A stretch of DNA of 64,000 nt, from the NCBI RefSeq assembly GCF_009848505.1, contig NZ_WWDL01000001.1, positions 372,001-436,000 of the forward strand, read 5' to 3'. Of this stretch, positions 56,226-64,000 are shown one piece after another. A program made the translations under genes and the position numbers. Within the stretch, counting starts at the first letter, position 1. Each line of letters starts with the position of its first letter. The notes beneath the pieces were generated by a model, which was given only the letters and a program-made list of their open reading frames with translations, had not been told where the DNA came from and searched no databases. This stretch comes from Muricoccus harenae (lineage in GTDB: Bacteria > Pseudomonadota > Alphaproteobacteria > Acetobacterales > Acetobacteraceae).

Positions 56226-57134
56226 ATGCCCAGCCTGCGCGCAAGGCTGCTGGTGGCGGCGCTCCGGCTCTGCCGCGTCAAGCAGGTGGCCGGCAACACG
56301 GAACGCTTCACCCGCTTCGTGCATTGGGCGCAGAGGCATGGCCCCGCTGGGCCGGGCCGGCAGCGGGAACGGCGCCTGGCCATCAGCCGGGCGAGCTTCG
56401 GCGGCCATCCGGTCTTCACCGCCGCGCCGCGTGAGGGCGGAAGCCGGCACCACATCCTCTACCTGCATGGCGGCGCCTATGCCTTCAGCCTGGCGGACCT
56501 GCACTGGCGGGTGATCGAGGGAATGATTGCGCGCACCGGCGCCTCGGTGACCATTCCGATTTATCCGCTGGCGCCCGTCCATACATGGCGCGACGCCTTC
56601 GCCATGGTGCGGCCGCTCCATGCCGCGCTGGCCGCGCGGCATGGAGCCGAGAACCTCACGGTCATGGGCGATTCGGCCGGGGGCGGCATGGCGCTGGCCC
56701 TGGCGCAGCAGCTGCGTGATGCTGGGGAGAAGTTGCCGGCGCGGCTGGTGATGTTCTCGCCCTGGCTCGATGTCACCATGCGCGATCCGGGCGCGCTCGC
56801 GATCGACCCGCGCGACCCGTTCCTGGCCGTCGCGCCCGCGCGGCTGGCGGGGGAATGGTATGCTGGGGACCTGCCCCTGGACGATCCGCGCATCAGCCCG
56901 GTCTTCGGCTCTCTCGCTGGGCTGCCGCCCATGGCGGTCTTCACCGGCACGCGGGACATGCTGCATGCGGATGCCTGCCGGTTGCGCGCCAAGGCGGCCG
57001 AGGAGGGGGCGCAGCTCGTCTTCCACGAAGGCGCGGGGATGATCCATGTCTGGATGATGATGCCGATCCCCGAGGCGCGGCCGGCGCTGGACCAGGCGGC
57101 CGCCTTCATGGAGGGCCTGCCCCCGCCGGGCTGA
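56226..57134 (+). CDS. Alpha/beta hydrolase (HSL/acetyl-esterase-like)
   Basis: 302 residues. YLHGGAYAFSLADLHW contains the HGG oxyanion motif, and VMGDSAGGGMALALAQQL the GDSAGG nucleophile. The acid is probably in DMLHADACRLRAKAAE and the His in GAGMIHVWMMMPIPEA. It is an esterase of the hormone-sensitive-lipase branch that acts on short acyl esters. 5 bp after cysK, so co-transcribed, though the functional link is not obvious. Confidence 0.92.
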   Translation: MPSLRARLLVAALRLCRVKQVAGNTERFTRFVHWAQRHGPAGPGRQRERRLAISRASFGGHPVFTAAPREGGSRHHILYLHGGAYAFSLADLHWRVIEGMIARTGASVTIPIYPLAPVHTWRDAFAMVRPLHAALAARHGAENLTVMGDSAGGGMALALAQQLRDAGEKLPARLVMFSPWLDVTMRDPGALAIDPRDPFLAVAPARLAGEWYAGDLPLDDPRISPVFGSLAGLPPMAVFTGTRDMLHADACRLRAKAAEEGAQLVFHEGAGMIHVWMMMPIPEARPALDQAAAFMEGLPPPG

Positions 57135-57164
57135 GGGCAGTTCCATTGTTCCGACCCGGCCAGC

Positions 57165-57818
57165 ATGCGATCCTCGCTGTGGTCTCGGAGGGCCGGAGGA
57201 GTCACCATCACCCCGAAATCGCTTCCCGTCGTCGTCGCGATCGGAGCCTCGGGCTCTGACGGGCTTGACGACATCAAGGTGCTGCTGAGCGCCCTTCCGA
57301 ACCCCATCCCGGCCGTCATCCTTGTCGTGCTTCACCGCCCGGTGAACCAGATCAGCCATCTTCGCGGGATCCTGGCGCGGGCCTTCGCGGCCGAGGTGCG
57401 GGTGGCTTCGCAGGATGAGCGGTTCGAGCCGGGCGTCTGCTATATCGGCGAGCCTGACCAGCACCTGACCTTGGCGGCGCACAGCCTGGCGGAGATGATC
57501 GACGATCCGTCGAACCGCCACCGCAACCGGACGATCGACGCGTTGTTTCGCTCCGTCGCCCGCCATGCCGGCCCGCGGATGATTGGGGTGGTGCTGTCAG
57601 GATCCCTCGATGACGGGTCGCGCGGACTGGCGGCCATTCACGCCGCCGGCGGGACCACCATGGTACTCGATCCCACGGGGCGGACCTTTCCGGAGATGCC
57701 CCGGAACGCCATCCGCTATGACGGCCAGGTCAATCTGGTCGGCTCCGCGAAGGAGATCGCCGAAGCCATCGGGCAGCTGGCGGCCTCCCTGGCCGGGAAG
57801 ACAACGCCGCGGCTCTGA
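57165..57818 (+). CDS. Stand-alone CheB-type methylesterase domain
   Basis: 217 residues, without the receiver domain that normal CheB has at the N-terminus. VVAIGASGSDGLDDIKVLL holds the nucleophile Ser (canonical GASTGG; here GASGSDG), VVLHRPVNQISHL the His, and VLSGSLDDGSRGL the Asp (canonical GMGxDG). GTTMVLDPTGRTFPEMPRNAI follows. It would demethylate or deamidate receptor glutamates, or act in another signalling route. No CheR or CheA is adjacent; a chemoreceptor lies 11 kb away. The start is uncertain: the ATG at 57165 has no good ribosome site. Confidence 0.85.
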   Translation: MRSSLWSRRAGGVTITPKSLPVVVAIGASGSDGLDDIKVLLSALPNPIPAVILVVLHRPVNQISHLRGILARAFAAEVRVASQDERFEPGVCYIGEPDQHLTLAAHSLAEMIDDPSNRHRNRTIDALFRSVARHAGPRMIGVVLSGSLDDGSRGLAAIHAAGGTTMVLDPTGRTFPEMPRNAIRYDGQVNLVGSAKEIAEAIGQLAASLAGKTTPRL

Positions 57819-57838
57819 TCCGCCGCGGCGCCGTTTCG

Positions 57839-58831
57839 TCAGGCTGCCGCGCGCTGCGTGGCGGCCAGTTCGCGGCCGAGGAAGCTGGCGATGGCGCCCG
57901 GACCGGAGCGGTCCGTGCCCGCCAGCCCGGCCGCGGCTTCGGCATCCGGGTTGTAGTTGGTGTTGGTGTTCACGTCGTAGGTCAGGACCTGGCCTTCGGG
58001 CGTGCGGATGAACTCGATGCCGGCCACCTCGACGCCATTCGCAGCCAGGAAGCCTTCCAGCTTCTCGCGCTGCGCGGCGTCGATGCCTTCGGGGATAACG
58101 CGAAAGCGGGGTCCGGGCGCGGTGCCGACGGGGCAGGCGGCGTCACCAATGGCGGCGCTGGGGGCGGGCACCTCGCAGACATCGGCCGGGCACAGCTCGA
58201 AGCCTGAGGAGGTGTCGACTTCCACCGCGTAGAGGAAGCGGCCGCCGACGAATTCGGCGCGCGTGATGAAGGGACGGGCGGCGCGGATATAGTCCTGCAG
58301 CAGCCAGAGGCCATCGGCGGGCAGCTCATCCTCCGGCGCATCGGCCAGGAAGGCGGCCAGCGCATCCGGATCGGCGAAGAGGCGGACGCCCAGGCCCTTG
58401 CCGCCGCGGTTGGGCTTCAGGATCAGCGGGCCATTGCCGTAGCGGCGGCGGGCGGCGGCGACCACGTCATCGGCCTCGCCGCGCACCACGACGGTGCCGG
58501 GCACGGTGATGCCGGCGGCTTCCAGCGCGGCATATTGGCGCGCCTTGCTGATCTCGAGGTCCAGGGCGCGCGGGCCGTTCACGACGCGGCGGCCGAAGCG
58601 CTCCAGCCAAGCCAGCACGGCCGCGGTGAGCTCGGCCGAGTAGCGATGCCCGCGGGTGTGGGAGGAGGCGGACATGCGGTTGTAGAACACGCCTTCCGGC
58701 GGCGGCTGGGACAGGTCGAAGGCGCCGGAGGAGAGATTCCACTCCGCCCAGGGCAGGCCGCGCTGGTCGAAGGCACGGGCGAGGGGCGGAAGCCACTCGG
58801 GATTTTCGTGAATAACGTGAATCTTGGACAT
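57839..58831 (-). CDS. ATP-grasp ligase (RimK-like)
   Basis: 330 residues from ATG 58831 with GGAGGCGCC a few bases upstream. An N-terminal pre-ATP-grasp part (VIHENPEWLPPLARAF, GVFYNRMSASSHTRGH) precedes the ATP-grasp core: GNGPLILKPNRGGKGLGVRLF (phosphate loop and Lys), WLLQDYI and YDVNTNTNYNPDAE near the end with metal ligands. Such enzymes join an acid to an amine using ATP; RimK relatives add glutamate. The substrate is unknown. A TTCGTACGAA palindrome lies upstream at 58886-58895. Confidence 0.85.
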   Translation of the reverse strand: MSKIHVIHENPEWLPPLARAFDQRGLPWAEWNLSSGAFDLSQPPPEGVFYNRMSASSHTRGHRYSAELTAAVLAWLERFGRRVVNGPRALDLEISKARQYAALEAAGITVPGTVVVRGEADDVVAAARRRYGNGPLILKPNRGGKGLGVRLFADPDALAAFLADAPEDELPADGLWLLQDYIRAARPFITRAEFVGGRFLYAVEVDTSSGFELCPADVCEVPAPSAAIGDAACPVGTAPGPRFRVIPEGIDAAQREKLEGFLAANGVEVAGIEFIRTPEGQVLTYDVNTNTNYNPDAEAAAGLAGTDRSGPGAIASFLGRELAATQRAAA

Positions 58832-59296
58832 AAAGGCGCCTCCGGGACGGGCTGCGATGTGGTCCCGGAAATATCCCGATCAAGGTTCGTACGAAAGCTT
58901 AATTCACGCAGGGTGGCAAAGTGTCCGGTCAGACCTGCCGGATGCGGGTAAAGGTGGAAAGCCCAGCCTGGTCGTCCCGTGGGTTCGCCTGATGGGCGGC
59001 CACGCGATCAAACTGATCCGGCGGCAGTTGGGGCAGGCGCCCCAGCCGGCGGCATGAGCCTCGGGGTTCATCCCGGCGCAGGCGTGCATGATCGAGCGCA
59101 ACCTCGTCCACCGCCTTTAGAACCCAGTCCTTAGCCGGCGGCAGCGAGTTCGCGGCGGAGCTTCTACAGGTCGCGTGGGCCACGCGGGGCTTCGAGCCCG
59201 ATCTCGCCCGCCATGGGAAGCGGGATGCGGGGCGCTCTTGGCGCCCGGCCGGGGGCCAGCGCATCCTTTCGCCGCTCATCCGCGAGGAAGGCGATC
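58832..59296. other. Intergenic region between ATP-grasp gene and amidohydrolase
   Basis: 465 bp. It contains a perfect 10-bp palindrome TTCGTACGAA (58886-58895) about 55 bp upstream of the ATP-grasp start, a possible operator or promoter part. The remainder shows short open frames on both strands without recognisable proteins. Nothing else was identified. Confidence 0.4.
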
Positions 59297-60751
59297 ATGG
59301 CCCTGCGCTGCGACCTCATCATCCGCGACGCAACGCTGATCGACAGCACGGGAGCGCCCCGCCGCCGCGGCGACATCGGCGTGAGGGGTGACCGGATTTT
59401 TGCCATGGGCGACCTCTCCGCGGCCAGCGCGGACCGGGAGGTGATGGCCGAGGGGCGCGCCGTCGCGCCCGGCTTCATCGACGCGCATACGCATGACGAC
59501 CAGGTGGTGCTCTGCGGCCCCGCTTGCATGCTTTGCAAGACAAGCCAGGGCGTCACCACCGTCGTGACCGGCAATTGCGGCATCAGCCTCGCCCCCGTGC
59601 CGATGGCGGAGCGCCCGCCGGCGCCGCTTGATGGTATCTGCGCACCCGAATGGTGGATCTTCGACAGCTTCGCCGCCTATGCGGAGCGGCTGCGCGCCAC
59701 GCCGTCCTCCGTCAACACGCTGGCGCTGATCGGGCATATGTCGCTGCGCGTCGGCGCCATGGGCCGCGATACGGACCGCCCAGCGACGGATGGCGAGGCG
59801 GAGCGGATGCGGCGGCAGCTCGCGCAATGCCTGGCCGAAGGTACGGCGGGCTTCTCGACGGGCCTGTTCTATCCGCCCAGCAAGCATGCCCCGACCGATG
59901 AGGTGATCGCAGTGGCGGAGGCCCTGCGCGGCACGGGCGGGCTCCATGTCACGCATATGCGGAACGAGGCGGAGGGCGTGCTCGAATTGATCGAGGAAAC
60001 GCTGCAGATCGGCGAGGCCGTGGGCGCGCCAGTGGTGATCAGCCATCACAAATGCGCCCAGCCCGAGAACCATGGCCGTTCCGTGGAAACGCTGCCGCGC
60101 ATCGCGCGCCATGCGGAGCGCTATCCGGTCGCCTTCGACGTCTATTCCTACACCGCCTCCTCCACCTCCCTCGCAGCGCGCAAGCCGCGGTCGGACGTGC
60201 CGGTGCAGATCACCTTCTCGGTCTCGCATCCGGAGATGGCGGGGCGGATGCTTGCCGACGTCGCGGAGGAATGGGGCGTGACGCTGGAAGCGGCGGCGGA
60301 GCGGCTGATGCCGGCCGGCGGCGTCTTTCACAACATGGTGGAGGAGGATGTGCGGCGGATCATGGCGCATCCGCTCGCGATGATCGGCAGCGATGGCGGG
60401 CCGCTGGCAAAGCAGCCGCATCCGCGCCTCTGGGGCACCTTCCCGCGGGTACTCGGGCATTACAGCCGGGAGCTGGGCCTCTTCAGCCTTGAGGCGGCGG
60501 TCCACAAGATGACGGGGCGCACGGCTTCGGTCTTCGGCATCCCCGATCGCGGCGTGCTGCGGGAAGGTGCCTTCGCCGATCTGGTGATGTTCGATCCCGA
60601 AACGGTGCGCGACCGTGCGACCTTCGCCGAGCCGCGCCAGGTGGCGGAGGGCATCCTGGAAACCTGGGTGAACGGGCAGTCTGTCTACACGCGGTCCGGC
60701 GGCGCGAGCGATACGCCAGCCGGGCGGCTGCTGCGGCGGGAAGCCGCCTGA
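59297..60751 (+). CDS. N-acyl-D-amino-acid deacylase-like amidohydrolase
   Basis: 484 residues from ATG 59297 with GAGGAAGG upstream. Amidohydrolase signatures: IIRDATLIDSTGAPRRRGDI, APGFIDAHTHDDQVVL (metal site HTHDD), VTGNCGISLAPV, HVTHMRNEA (His), VISHHKCAQPENHG, and MIGSDGGPLAKQPHPRLWGTFPRVLG (Asp). This is the D-aminoacylase/dihydroorotase-type subfamily. It probably cleaves N-acyl-D-amino acids. It ends 5 bp before the convergent azlD. Confidence 0.93.
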   Translation: MALRCDLIIRDATLIDSTGAPRRRGDIGVRGDRIFAMGDLSAASADREVMAEGRAVAPGFIDAHTHDDQVVLCGPACMLCKTSQGVTTVVTGNCGISLAPVPMAERPPAPLDGICAPEWWIFDSFAAYAERLRATPSSVNTLALIGHMSLRVGAMGRDTDRPATDGEAERMRRQLAQCLAEGTAGFSTGLFYPPSKHAPTDEVIAVAEALRGTGGLHVTHMRNEAEGVLELIEETLQIGEAVGAPVVISHHKCAQPENHGRSVETLPRIARHAERYPVAFDVYSYTASSTSLAARKPRSDVPVQITFSVSHPEMAGRMLADVAEEWGVTLEAAAERLMPAGGVFHNMVEEDVRRIMAHPLAMIGSDGGPLAKQPHPRLWGTFPRVLGHYSRELGLFSLEAAVHKMTGRTASVFGIPDRGVLREGAFADLVMFDPETVRDRATFAEPRQVAEGILETWVNGQSVYTRSGGASDTPAGRLLRREAA

Positions 60752-60755
60752 GCGC

Positions 60756-61061
60756 CTACATCCCGGCCCAGCGCAGCAGCGCCATCGCCGCAACGCCGAT
60801 GACGATGGACAGGCCGAAATTGCTCCAGCGCGCATGGGCCGCCGCGCAGGGTATGCTGGCCAGCGCCGCGGCCATGTCCTGGCGCGAAAGCGCCAGCGCC
60901 ACATAGGCGGCGAAGAGCGGCGCCGGCAGGTTGCGGAGCAGCGCATCGAGGAAGGGCGGCGTCCGCACCGCGCGCAGCACGGCATAGCCCCCGGCGCGGC
61001 AGAAATAGGTGACCAGACCCATGGCGAGGATCGCCAGGGTCACGTCCCAGCGCATCGTCAT
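60756..61061 (-). CDS. azlD: AzlD-family branched-chain amino acid exporter subunit
   Basis: 101 residues, about four hydrophobic segments. The ATG at 61061 overlaps the AzlC stop (ATGA). GLVTYFCRAGGYAVLRA and LLRNLPAPLFAAYVALALS are typical AzlD features. It works with AzlC to export branched-chain or related amino acids. The convergent deacylase nearby may release amino acids, a plausible but unproven link. Confidence 0.92.
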   Translation of the reverse strand: MTMRWDVTLAILAMGLVTYFCRAGGYAVLRAVRTPPFLDALLRNLPAPLFAAYVALALSRQDMAAALASIPCAAAHARWSNFGLSIVIGVAAMALLRWAGM

Positions 61062-61768
61062 GCCCGTGCTCCCGGTCGCCGGGTCTCGCGCCACGCCGCC
61101 AGGGTGGCGCCCGCGAAGGCGCCGACCAGTAGCGGCAGCGGCGGCGGAAGGTGCAGCGCCTGCACGGCCACCGCGCTCCCGGCCGCCAGCAGCCAGGGTG
61201 GCACGTCCTGCCGCGGCCCACGCCACAGCGCGACGAGGATCGCCACGAAGCTGGCAGTGGCCGCGAAGAAAAGCGGGTGTTCCGGCGGCAGCGCCACCAC
61301 CGAGCCGAGGAGATGGCCTGCCGCCGTGGCCGCGACCCATCCGATCCAGGTGAAGAGGCCAAGGCCGAAGAGATAGCCCGCATCCCGCTCGCCCTTCCGG
61401 TTCGCCGCGACCGACAGGGCGAAGGAATGGTCGACCAGGAAGAAGAGCGAGCCCCAGAGGCGCCAGCCCCGCAGGTGATCCAGCCAGAAGGAGAGGGCGG
61501 CGCCGATCGGCACCATGCGGATGTTCACCACCAGCGCCGCAATGGCGACGGCCAGGATGTCGGGCGGGTTCGTCCACAGCTCGAGCGCGAGGAGCTGGGA
61601 GGCGCCGGCGAAGACGACGCCGCTCATCAGCAACGTCTCGGCCAGGCTCAGCCCGTGGCGCAGGGAGATCACCCCGACGATCACCCCGAAGGGCGCGATC
61701 CCAAGCAGCAGTGGGATGCCACTCCGGACCCCGCGCAGGATCCCGGCCGGGGTGAAGGTGATGCGCAT
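61058..61768 (-). CDS. azlC: AzlC-family amino acid exporter large subunit
   Basis: 236 residues, five to seven membrane helices. GIPLLLGIAPFGVIVGVISLRHGLSL, VFAGASQLLALELW and LVVNIRMVPIGAALSFWLDHLRG are AzlC signatures. It forms the two-component exporter with AzlD, coupled by a 4-bp overlap. The start MRITFTPAG has a weak ribosome site. Confidence 0.93.
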   Translation of the reverse strand: MRITFTPAGILRGVRSGIPLLLGIAPFGVIVGVISLRHGLSLAETLLMSGVVFAGASQLLALELWTNPPDILAVAIAALVVNIRMVPIGAALSFWLDHLRGWRLWGSLFFLVDHSFALSVAANRKGERDAGYLFGLGLFTWIGWVAATAAGHLLGSVVALPPEHPLFFAATASFVAILVALWRGPRQDVPPWLLAAGSAVAVQALHLPPPLPLLVGAFAGATLAAWRETRRPGARA

Positions 61769-61850
61769 GCGCGGCGGTATAAAAGGGAAGGGGGGCTGGC
61801 GCCATGCGCCGCCCCCCCTTCGAGTTTCGCGGCCGTGAATGGCCGCGCCG

Positions 61851-62045
61851 TCAGTCGTTCTTGTGGCTGTTCATCCCGCCCTTGGTGCCGGCCGAGGAGG
61901 CGCGGTCCGGGTTGTTGGCGAAGTTGTTCGGGTCGTTCTCCTTGCCGCTTCCAACCGTCTCCTGGGAGACGCCCTTCTTGCCCGCGGCGGCGTCGTGGCT
62001 GCCGGACTGCTTCTTGTCATGCGACTCGGAATGGCTGGTCGCCAT
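61851..62045 (-). CDS. KGG-repeat general stress protein
   Basis: 64 residues from ATG 62045, supported by GGAGG 7 bp upstream; an upstream in-frame ATG at 62066 is weaker. Hydrophilic and Gly/Ser/Lys-rich: KKQSGSHDAAAGKKG, then NNFANNPDRASSAGTKGG with one KGG-type repeat. Proteins of this GsiB/con-10 family accumulate under stress and are intrinsically disordered. A CGCGGCC/GGCCGCG hairpin (61828-61847) follows the stop. Confidence 0.8.
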   Translation of the reverse strand: MATSHSESHDKKQSGSHDAAAGKKGVSQETVGSGKENDPNNFANNPDRASSAGTKGGMNSHKND

Positions 62046-62156
62046 GGCGGACCTCCGCGTTTTCATTGATCGGGACGCCCGCTCGGGCTCCCGTCCAGTA
62101 ACGCGGGTGGGCAGGCAGGTTTGCGAGGCCGCCTGCTTTCGCCTTCCCCTAGACGA

Positions 62157-62804
62157 CTAGCCGCGCCGGGATTCGATGATCCGTGCCTCGGCTTCAGCCG
62201 GATCGAAGTCCAGTGCTGTCTCGGCCACGTCGCGCGGGAAGCCGGCGCGGGCGAGGGAACCCAGGGCCTTCATCCGGGCGGCGCGGGCCGCCTCGGTTTC
62301 CTCCGATGGGGCAGGATCGAAGGGACCCTGGCGGCGGCGGCGCAGATGGGCCAGGGCGGCCGTCACCTCATCGGTCGCGGCCTCCTCCAGCATTTCGGAG
62401 GCTATTTCCCCCCCCACGCCCTTGGACGTCAGATGGGCGGCGATGGCGCGGCGGGAACGACCGGCGCGGGCAAGGCGGCGGGTGCGGGCGGCGGCGAAGG
62501 CGGCATCGTCCACTGTGCCGGCCGCGACCATGCGGCGCGCCACGGCCAGAGCCGCCGCGCGGCCCTGGGCCACGATGGGGGCGATGGCTTCGGGCGCCAT
62601 TCCCTCCCGCTCGGCCCGCTGCGCCCAGCGGGCGACGCGGCGCTGCAGCACGCGCGCGAGCCCCGCTTCGGTGGCGGCGAAGCGGGCCAGATGGTTCAGC
62701 GCGGCCTCGTGCAGCCGGGCCTCGGTGGGGGCGGGACCGGCGGTGGGCGCACGGCGCTCCCGCGGTGGGCGGCGGCGCGCTGGGGTCGGCTTGTCCTCGG
62801 CCAT
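62157..62804 (-). CDS. recX: RecX-family regulator of RecA
   Basis: 215 residues. An arginine/proline-rich N-terminal extension is followed by three helical repeats: LHEAALNHLARFAATEAGLARVLQRR, DDAAFAAARTRRLARAGRSRRAIAAHL and a final ALGSLARAGFPRDVAETAL. RecX restrains RecA filaments. It is alone here, not next to recA. The PRC-barrel gene starts divergently 114 bp away. Confidence 0.92.
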   Translation of the reverse strand: MAEDKPTPARRRPPRERRAPTAGPAPTEARLHEAALNHLARFAATEAGLARVLQRRVARWAQRAEREGMAPEAIAPIVAQGRAAALAVARRMVAAGTVDDAAFAAARTRRLARAGRSRRAIAAHLTSKGVGGEIASEMLEEAATDEVTAALAHLRRRRQGPFDPAPSEETEAARAARMKALGSLARAGFPRDVAETALDFDPAEAEARIIESRRG

Positions 62805-62918
62805 GCCGCCAGCCTGCCACGCTGGGGAACGCGGGGGGAGAGGCGCCGGGGCGCAACCCCGCTCGGGCCGAGGGCGTTCCCTCGGCAGCCGGAAGACGCA
62901 AACGCAAGGAGGCGCCGC

Positions 62919-64000
62919 ATGTCCGCCCGTTCCACCAAGTCCAGCCTACTGAGCCTCACCGCCGCTGCCGCACTGCTCGCCGCCCCTGCTTTCGCCCAGA
63001 CCCAAACCCAGGCGCAGTCGCGCGACGGCGCTCCCGGCAATCCGCCCTCCACCGCCACCCAGCGCGCGGCCGATGCTGCGACGGGCAACCAGACGCCGCC
63101 CGACGGCACCCCCGGCAACCCGCCCGGCACCGCCCTGGGACGCGCCGCCGAGCGCGCGGGCAATGCTGTCAGCGGCGCGGCGGACCGGGCGGGTGACAAT
63201 GCCAGCAGCGCCAACCAGCGCGCCGGCGATCCGGCAAATACCCAGAACCGCCCGGACGGCACGCAGGGCAACCCGCCGGGCACGGTTGTCACCCGGGGCA
63301 TCGATCGTGCGCTGGGCAGCAACACCTCGGGCGCCTTCCCGGAGAATGAGCGCGACCGGAACAACCGGCAGGCCCAGAACAACCAGGGGAGCAACCCGGG
63401 CGCCCAGGGCTCGGCGGGCACCGAGCGCGGCACCGTGACCGGCCGCGGCCCTGCCGCCCAGGGCGGCAGCCGCGACAACGAGCCGCCGGCGGCCAATGCC
63501 AATCCGCGGGCGATGGGCAGCACCCAGGCCCAATCCGGTCCGCAGGCGGGCCCCAGCACCTCGCAGACCGGCATGCCCGGCGCGGTGAACACGACACCGG
63601 ACGGCGGCCAGGCGCGTGCCGGCACGGCCAATGTGCCGCTGCAGAACCAGGCCGCCGGCAATGCGCCGGCCAATCCGTCCGGCCCGAACGGCGGCGCGAA
63701 CACAGACCGCAACGCCGCGGCGAATGCGCCCGCTGCCGGGGCAGCCAACGCGGGGGCAGCCAACACGACCGCCAAGGCCCCGGCTGCGCAGACCGACCGG
63801 GCGAGCCGCATCATCGGCGCCACGGTCTACAACGAGCGCAACGAGTCCATTGGCTCCGTGGATGACCTGATTCTGCCGCAGGGCAATGCCTCGCCGATGG
63901 CGGTGGTGTCGGTTGGCGGCTTCCTCGGGATCGGCGCGAAGCTCGTGGCGGTGCCGATTTCCGACCTGCGCTGGTCCGCCGCCGACAACCGCTGGACGAT
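62919..64000 (+). CDS. Secreted low-complexity PRC-barrel protein, 3' end outside window
   Basis: ATG 62919 with AAGGAGG 7 bp upstream; the frame stays open to base 64000, giving at least 360 residues. Signal peptide STKSSLLSLTAAAALLAAPAFA, cut before QTQTQAQ. Residues 35-290 are low-complexity Asn/Gly/Pro/Ala/Gln-rich, with three near copies of DGAPGNPPST (also DGTPGNPPGT, DGTQGNPPGT). A PRC-barrel-like domain starts near 294 (RIIGATVYNERNESIGSVDD) and contains VVSVGGFLGIGAKLVAVPIS. PRC-barrel proteins of this type are envelope or periplasmic in alphaproteobacteria, role unclear. Confidence 0.8.
   Translation, partial: MSARSTKSSLLSLTAAAALLAAPAFAQTQTQAQSRDGAPGNPPSTATQRAADAATGNQTPPDGTPGNPPGTALGRAAERAGNAVSGAADRAGDNASSANQRAGDPANTQNRPDGTQGNPPGTVVTRGIDRALGSNTSGAFPENERDRNNRQAQNNQGSNPGAQGSAGTERGTVTGRGPAAQGGSRDNEPPAANANPRAMGSTQAQSGPQAGPSTSQTGMPGAVNTTPDGGQARAGTANVPLQNQAAGNAPANPSGPNGGANTDRNAAANAPAAGAANAGAANTTAKAPAAQTDRASRIIGATVYNERNESIGSVDDLILPQGNASPMAVVSVGGFLGIGAKLVAVPISDLRWSAADNRWT

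Noticed and set aside
58832-59296. Possible transposase remnant in the 465-bp gap
   Set aside because: Short stretches looked repetitive, but no frame gave a recognisable transposase motif and no inverted terminal repeats or target duplication were found.
62696-63823. A 375-codon minus-strand frame over the PRC-barrel gene
   Set aside because: The plus-strand frame has a ribosome site, a signal peptide and a PRC barrel, whereas the antisense frame is Ala/Pro/Ser-rich noise.

Overview
This is a 64 kb piece of a very GC-rich alphaproteobacterial chromosome. An aa3-type cytochrome oxidase operon in the order ctaC-ctaD-ctaB-small protein-ctaG-ctaE, an sdhCDAB operon, an lpxK-waaA pair, an mbfA-type ferritin/iron exporter, a DUF1489 protein and an HWE kinase together suggest the Acetobacteraceae (Roseomonas-like). 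That placement is inferred from gene content, not from a search.

Bases 1 to about 6035 look like a mobile island. It holds the tail of a serine recombinase, an unusual 474-residue protein carrying the three palm motifs of T7-RNA-polymerase/family-A polymerases, a two-gene cassette resembling an EACC1-caspase immune module (a small adaptor-like protein plus a caspase with three C-terminal membrane segments), and a tyrosine integrase. The integrase starts 127 bp from the 3' end of a tRNA-Leu(UAA), the likely insertion site. No second copy of the tRNA 3' end was seen to the left, so the far boundary probably lies outside the window.

Bases 6156 to 29750 are chromosomal housekeeping and accessory genes: dsbD, an aldo/keto reductase, hrpB, an HtrA-like protease followed by a two-component system and an MFS transporter, a MarR-GNAT fusion with a clear palindromic operator, a methyltransferase, a GAF-PAS-HWE kinase, a CoA-transferase/HMG-CoA-lyase-like pair, a drug/metabolite transporter, an NCS2 uracil permease, exonuclease III, a FAH-family hydrolase, a glutamine-amidotransferase-like hydrolase, a LolA-like carrier and an SmtB-type metal sensor. 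A 30-codon membrane peptide with its own ribosome binding site and terminator sits at 26890-26982.

Bases 29964 to 36092 carry the cytochrome c oxidase genes and their assembly factors (CtaB, CtaG, SURF1). An M32 carboxypeptidase, a racemase-family protein, a DUF2272 lipoprotein, mbfA, lpxK, waaA and a DUF1489 protein follow. Bases 43369 to 50643 hold a chemoreceptor, an aspartate-semialdehyde-dehydrogenase homologue lacking two catalytic residues, and sdhCDAB with a promoter candidate and palindromes.

Bases 50660 to 64000 hold a flavoprotein, a dienelactone-hydrolase pseudogene, a transglutaminase-like protein, a cysteine-free Rrf2 regulator, a PPOX protein, two tiny coupled genes, cysK, an alpha/beta hydrolase, a lone CheB domain, an ATP-grasp ligase, a D-aminoacylase-like amidohydrolase, azlCD, a KGG-repeat stress protein, recX and a PRC-barrel protein that runs off the right edge. 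No CRISPR array, rRNA or complete insertion sequence was seen.
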